Source: Actinomyces sp. ZJ308 (GTDB taxonomy: Bacteria > Actinomycetota > Actinomycetes > Actinomycetales > Actinomycetaceae). Taken from it: DNA of 64,000 nucleotides. Made by a program: the position numbers and the translations under genes. Location of the stretch: positions 62,001-126,000 of the forward strand of contig NZ_JAAIJY010000009.1 of assembly GCF_011752065.1 (NCBI RefSeq). Reading direction: 5' to 3'. Shown piece by piece: positions 61,980-64,000 of the stretch; positions within the stretch are counted from its first letter, which is position 1, and each line of letters opens with the position of its first letter. Below the pieces are notes generated by a model. The model was not told the origin of the DNA, did not search any database, and worked only from the letters and a program-made list of their open reading frames with translations.

Positions 61980-64000
61980 TCAGCTCCCGGCCTCGAAGTC
62001 CCGCAGGAGGGCGAGGACCGGCCCGCCGTACTCCTGGAGCTTGGTGGCGCCCACGCCGCGGATGAGGGAGAGCTGGGGCAGGCTGGTGGGCTTGACGACG
62101 GCGATGTCCCGCAGGGTGGCGTCGGCGAAAACGGTGTAGGCGGGCTTGGAGCGCTCCTTGGCGATCTGGGAGCGCCAGGCCCGCAGCTCCTCGAACAGGG
62201 CGATGGTGCGCGGGTCGTTGCTGGCCTCGAAGTCGGCGGCGGACTGCCGGGCGCGTTCCTTGGCGCTCCGGCGCTTCTGGTTTCGGGAGGCGGCGCGGTC
62301 GTCGTGCGCGGAGGGCCACAGGCCGTCCAGGAAGCGGGAGGGCTTGCGGGCGGCCCGGCCTCCGGCATTGCGGGCGCGCGCGTAGGAGATGATGAGGTGC
62401 TCGCGCGCGCGGGTGACGCCGACGTAGAGCAGGCGCCTCTCCTCCTCGATGGCCGCCTGGCCCTCGGCCAGGGAGATGGGCAGCAGGCCCTCGCAGGCGC
62501 CTGCGAGGATGACGGCGTCCCACTCCAGGCCCTTGGCGGCGTGCAGGGAGGAGAGGGTGACGCCCTCGACGGTGGGGGCGTTCTGGGCGTCGGCGCGCTC
62601 GCGCAGCTCGGTGTGGAAGGCGTCGAGGTCGGCGCCGCGCATCTGGGCCATCTCGTCGGCCAGGGACACGAGGGCGTTGAGGGCGTCCCAGCGCTCGCGC
62701 ACGGCTCCGCGGGCGGCCGGCGGCTCCTCACTCCAACCCTCACGGGACAGGACGGTGCGCGCGTCCAGACTGAGGTCACCGGTCAGGGTGGCCCTCTCAG
62801 TGCGGGCGGCCCCGAGGATGACAGCCATGGCGCGCTTGACCTCCTCACGCTCGAAGAAGCGCTCGCCGCCGCGCACGAGGTAGCCGATCTGGGCACCGGC
62901 GAGGGCCTGCTCGAAGACCTCCGACTGGGAGTTGGTGCGGTACAGGATCGCGATCTCGCTCAGGGGGACCCCGGCGGCCTGCAGGCGGCGCACCTGGGCG
63001 ACGGCGCCCTCGGCCTCGGCGACGTCGTCGTCGTAGGTGTTGAAACGCACGGCGGGGCCGCTGGGGCGCTGGGCGACCAGCTCGACGGCGCCGGCGGGCA
63101 GGTGCAGGCCGCCGCCCCCGCGCCGGGAGCGGGAGAGGACCTGGTTGGCCAGGGAGACGACCTGCGGGGTGGAGCGGTAGTCGCGGCTCAGGCGCACGGT
63201 GCGCGCGCCCTCGTAGCGGGTGGTGAAGCCGGTGAGGAAGGTGGGCGTGGCTCCGGTGAAGGAGTAGATGGTCTGGGAGACGTCGCCGACGACGCACAGC
63301 TGGCGGCGTCTCCCCAGCCACAGGTCCAGCAGGCGCTGCTGGAGCGGGGAGACGTCCTGGTACTCGTCGACGACGAAGTGCTTGTACTGGCCGCGCACCT
63401 GAGAGGCGATGTCGTCGCGGTCCAGGAGGATGCCGATGGTCAGCAGGAGCACGTCCTCGAAGTCAATGACGCCGCGCTCGCTCTTGGCCTCCTCGTAGAG
63501 GGACAGGACCTGGGCGACCGTGGCAGCCTCCTGCCCGGCCACGCCGGTGCGGCCGGCGGCGACGGCGACCTGGGCGTAGTCCTCGGGCAGGGTCATGGTG
63601 ACCTTGGCCCACTCGACCTCGGCGGCCAGGTCCCGCACGGTGGCGCGGTCGGTGGGCAGGCCCAGGCGGCGGGCGGCGGCGCCGACCAGGGGGGCCTTGT
63701 GCGCCTGGATGTCGGGGCGGCGTCCGCCGACGGCGGTGGGCCAGAAGTAGGTGAGCTGGCGCAGGGCGGCGGCGTGGAAGGTACGGGCCTGGACGCCGGG
63801 GACACCGAGGTCGGCCAGGCGCGAGCACATCTCGCCGGCGGCGCGGGCGGTGAAGGTGACGGCCAGGACCTGGGTGGCCTGGTAGGCGCCGGTGGCCACG
63901 CCGTGGGCGATGCGGTAGGTGATGGCCCGGGTCTTGCCGGTGCCGGCTCCGGCCAGGACGCACAGGGGCCCCTCGAGGTGCTCGGCGACCTCGCGCTGGT
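61980..64000 (-). CDS. uvrD2: UvrD2-like DNA helicase with HRDC domain (5' end outside window)
   Basis: A superfamily 1 3'-5' DNA helicase for repair. Walker A GAGTGKTRAITYRI lies at the right edge; then come FTARAAGEMCSRL, Walker B FVVDEYQDVSPLQQ, VVGDVSQTIYSFTGA, VRLSRDYRST and LSSLHAAKGLEWDAV, and a C-terminal HRDC domain (FEELRAWRSQIAKE to LLRDFEAG). The N-terminal codons before the Walker A run off the window. The linker between motor and HRDC, which in mycobacterial UvrD2 carries a tetracysteine motif, has no cysteine here. Confidence 0.93.
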   Translation of the reverse strand, partial: QREVAEHLEGPLCVLAGAGTGKTRAITYRIAHGVATGAYQATQVLAVTFTARAAGEMCSRLADLGVPGVQARTFHAAALRQLTYFWPTAVGGRRPDIQAHKAPLVGAAARRLGLPTDRATVRDLAAEVEWAKVTMTLPEDYAQVAVAAGRTGVAGQEAATVAQVLSLYEEAKSERGVIDFEDVLLLTIGILLDRDDIASQVRGQYKHFVVDEYQDVSPLQQRLLDLWLGRRRQLCVVGDVSQTIYSFTGATPTFLTGFTTRYEGARTVRLSRDYRSTPQVVSLANQVLSRSRRGGGGLHLPAGAVELVAQRPSGPAVRFNTYDDDVAEAEGAVAQVRRLQAAGVPLSEIAILYRTNSQSEVFEQALAGAQIGYLVRGGERFFEREEVKRAMAVILGAARTERATLTGDLSLDARTVLSREGWSEEPPAARGAVRERWDALNALVSLADEMAQMRGADLDAFHTELRERADAQNAPTVEGVTLSSLHAAKGLEWDAVILAGACEGLLPISLAEGQAAIEEERRLLYVGVTRAREHLIISYARARNAGGRAARKPSRFLDGLWPSAHDDRAASRNQKRRSAKERARQSAADFEASNDPRTIALFEELRAWRSQIAKERSKPAYTVFADATLRDIAVVKPTSLPQLSLIRGVGATKLQEYGGPVLALLRDFEAGS

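Overview
The window is a GC-rich (roughly two thirds G+C), gene-dense chromosomal segment of an actinobacterium, most likely an oral Actinomyces of the oris/naeslundii type. The strongest pointer is a locus at about 10.8-14.8 kb that pairs a LytR-CpsA-Psr enzyme with a Ser/Thr/Asn-rich surface protein ending in LAHTG, which looks like the A. oris lcpA-gspA pair. Other actinobacterial marks are AdnAB-type helicase-nucleases, UvrD2 with an HRDC domain, a UPF0182 protein, a DUF3107 protein, a PPA1309-family protein, a DasR/NagR-like GlcNAc PTS system, and many start codons that sit 6-7 bases after a TANNNT -10 box (leaderless transcripts). I see no rRNA, CRISPR array, prophage or complete insertion sequence.

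Layout. 0-2.2 kb: trigger factor (cut by the left edge), a small conserved ORF, tRNA-Pro(TGG), tRNA-Gly(TCC) and rpmF. 2.3-5.4 kb: a YigZ/IMPACT-type protein, then cysK-cysE preceded by a 31-codon leader ORF with a run of four Cys codons, a likely cysteine attenuator. 5.4-8.3 kb: rpiB, a Nei-type glycosylase and a proline iminopeptidase in one minus-strand operon. 8.4-17.6 kb: an M13 peptidase, a LAQTG surface protein, lcpA, gspA and aminopeptidase N, separated by strong hairpin terminators. 17.7-26.2 kb: sugar uptake. This has a split GlcNAc/glucose PTS (EIIC, EIIB, EIIA), its GntR regulator with two matching operators, malQ, a second EIIB and ptsI. 26.2-30.4 kb: a thioesterase and then a small accessory island with less regular composition. 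The island holds a membrane protein, a 122-bp inverted-repeat element beside a truncated hydrolase, a leaderless M23 peptidase and a secreted I36-type protease inhibitor.

30.5-35.6 kb: ettA, a CPBP membrane protease, prfB and a LysR regulator divergent from a small membrane protein. 36.1-41.1 kb: a Tad/Flp pilus cluster on the minus strand (tadA-tadB-tadC, a Flp-like pilin, two TadE-like and one TadG-like pseudopilin). Its ATPase gene tadA is frameshifted inside the Walker A motif, so the pilus may be inactive in this strain. 41.3-53.3 kb: an APH-fold phosphotransferase, a membrane protein, adnB and adnA, DUF3107, a membrane protein, a sirtuin and PPK2. 53.4 kb: initiator tRNA-Met. 53.6-64 kb: UPF0182, a PPA1309-family protein, a zincin-like protein, a Lon-like PDZ protease, an orphan cyclodehydratase/ThiF-like protein and uvrD2 (cut by the right edge). 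This neighbourhood recurs in actinobacteria and contains several proteins without a known role.
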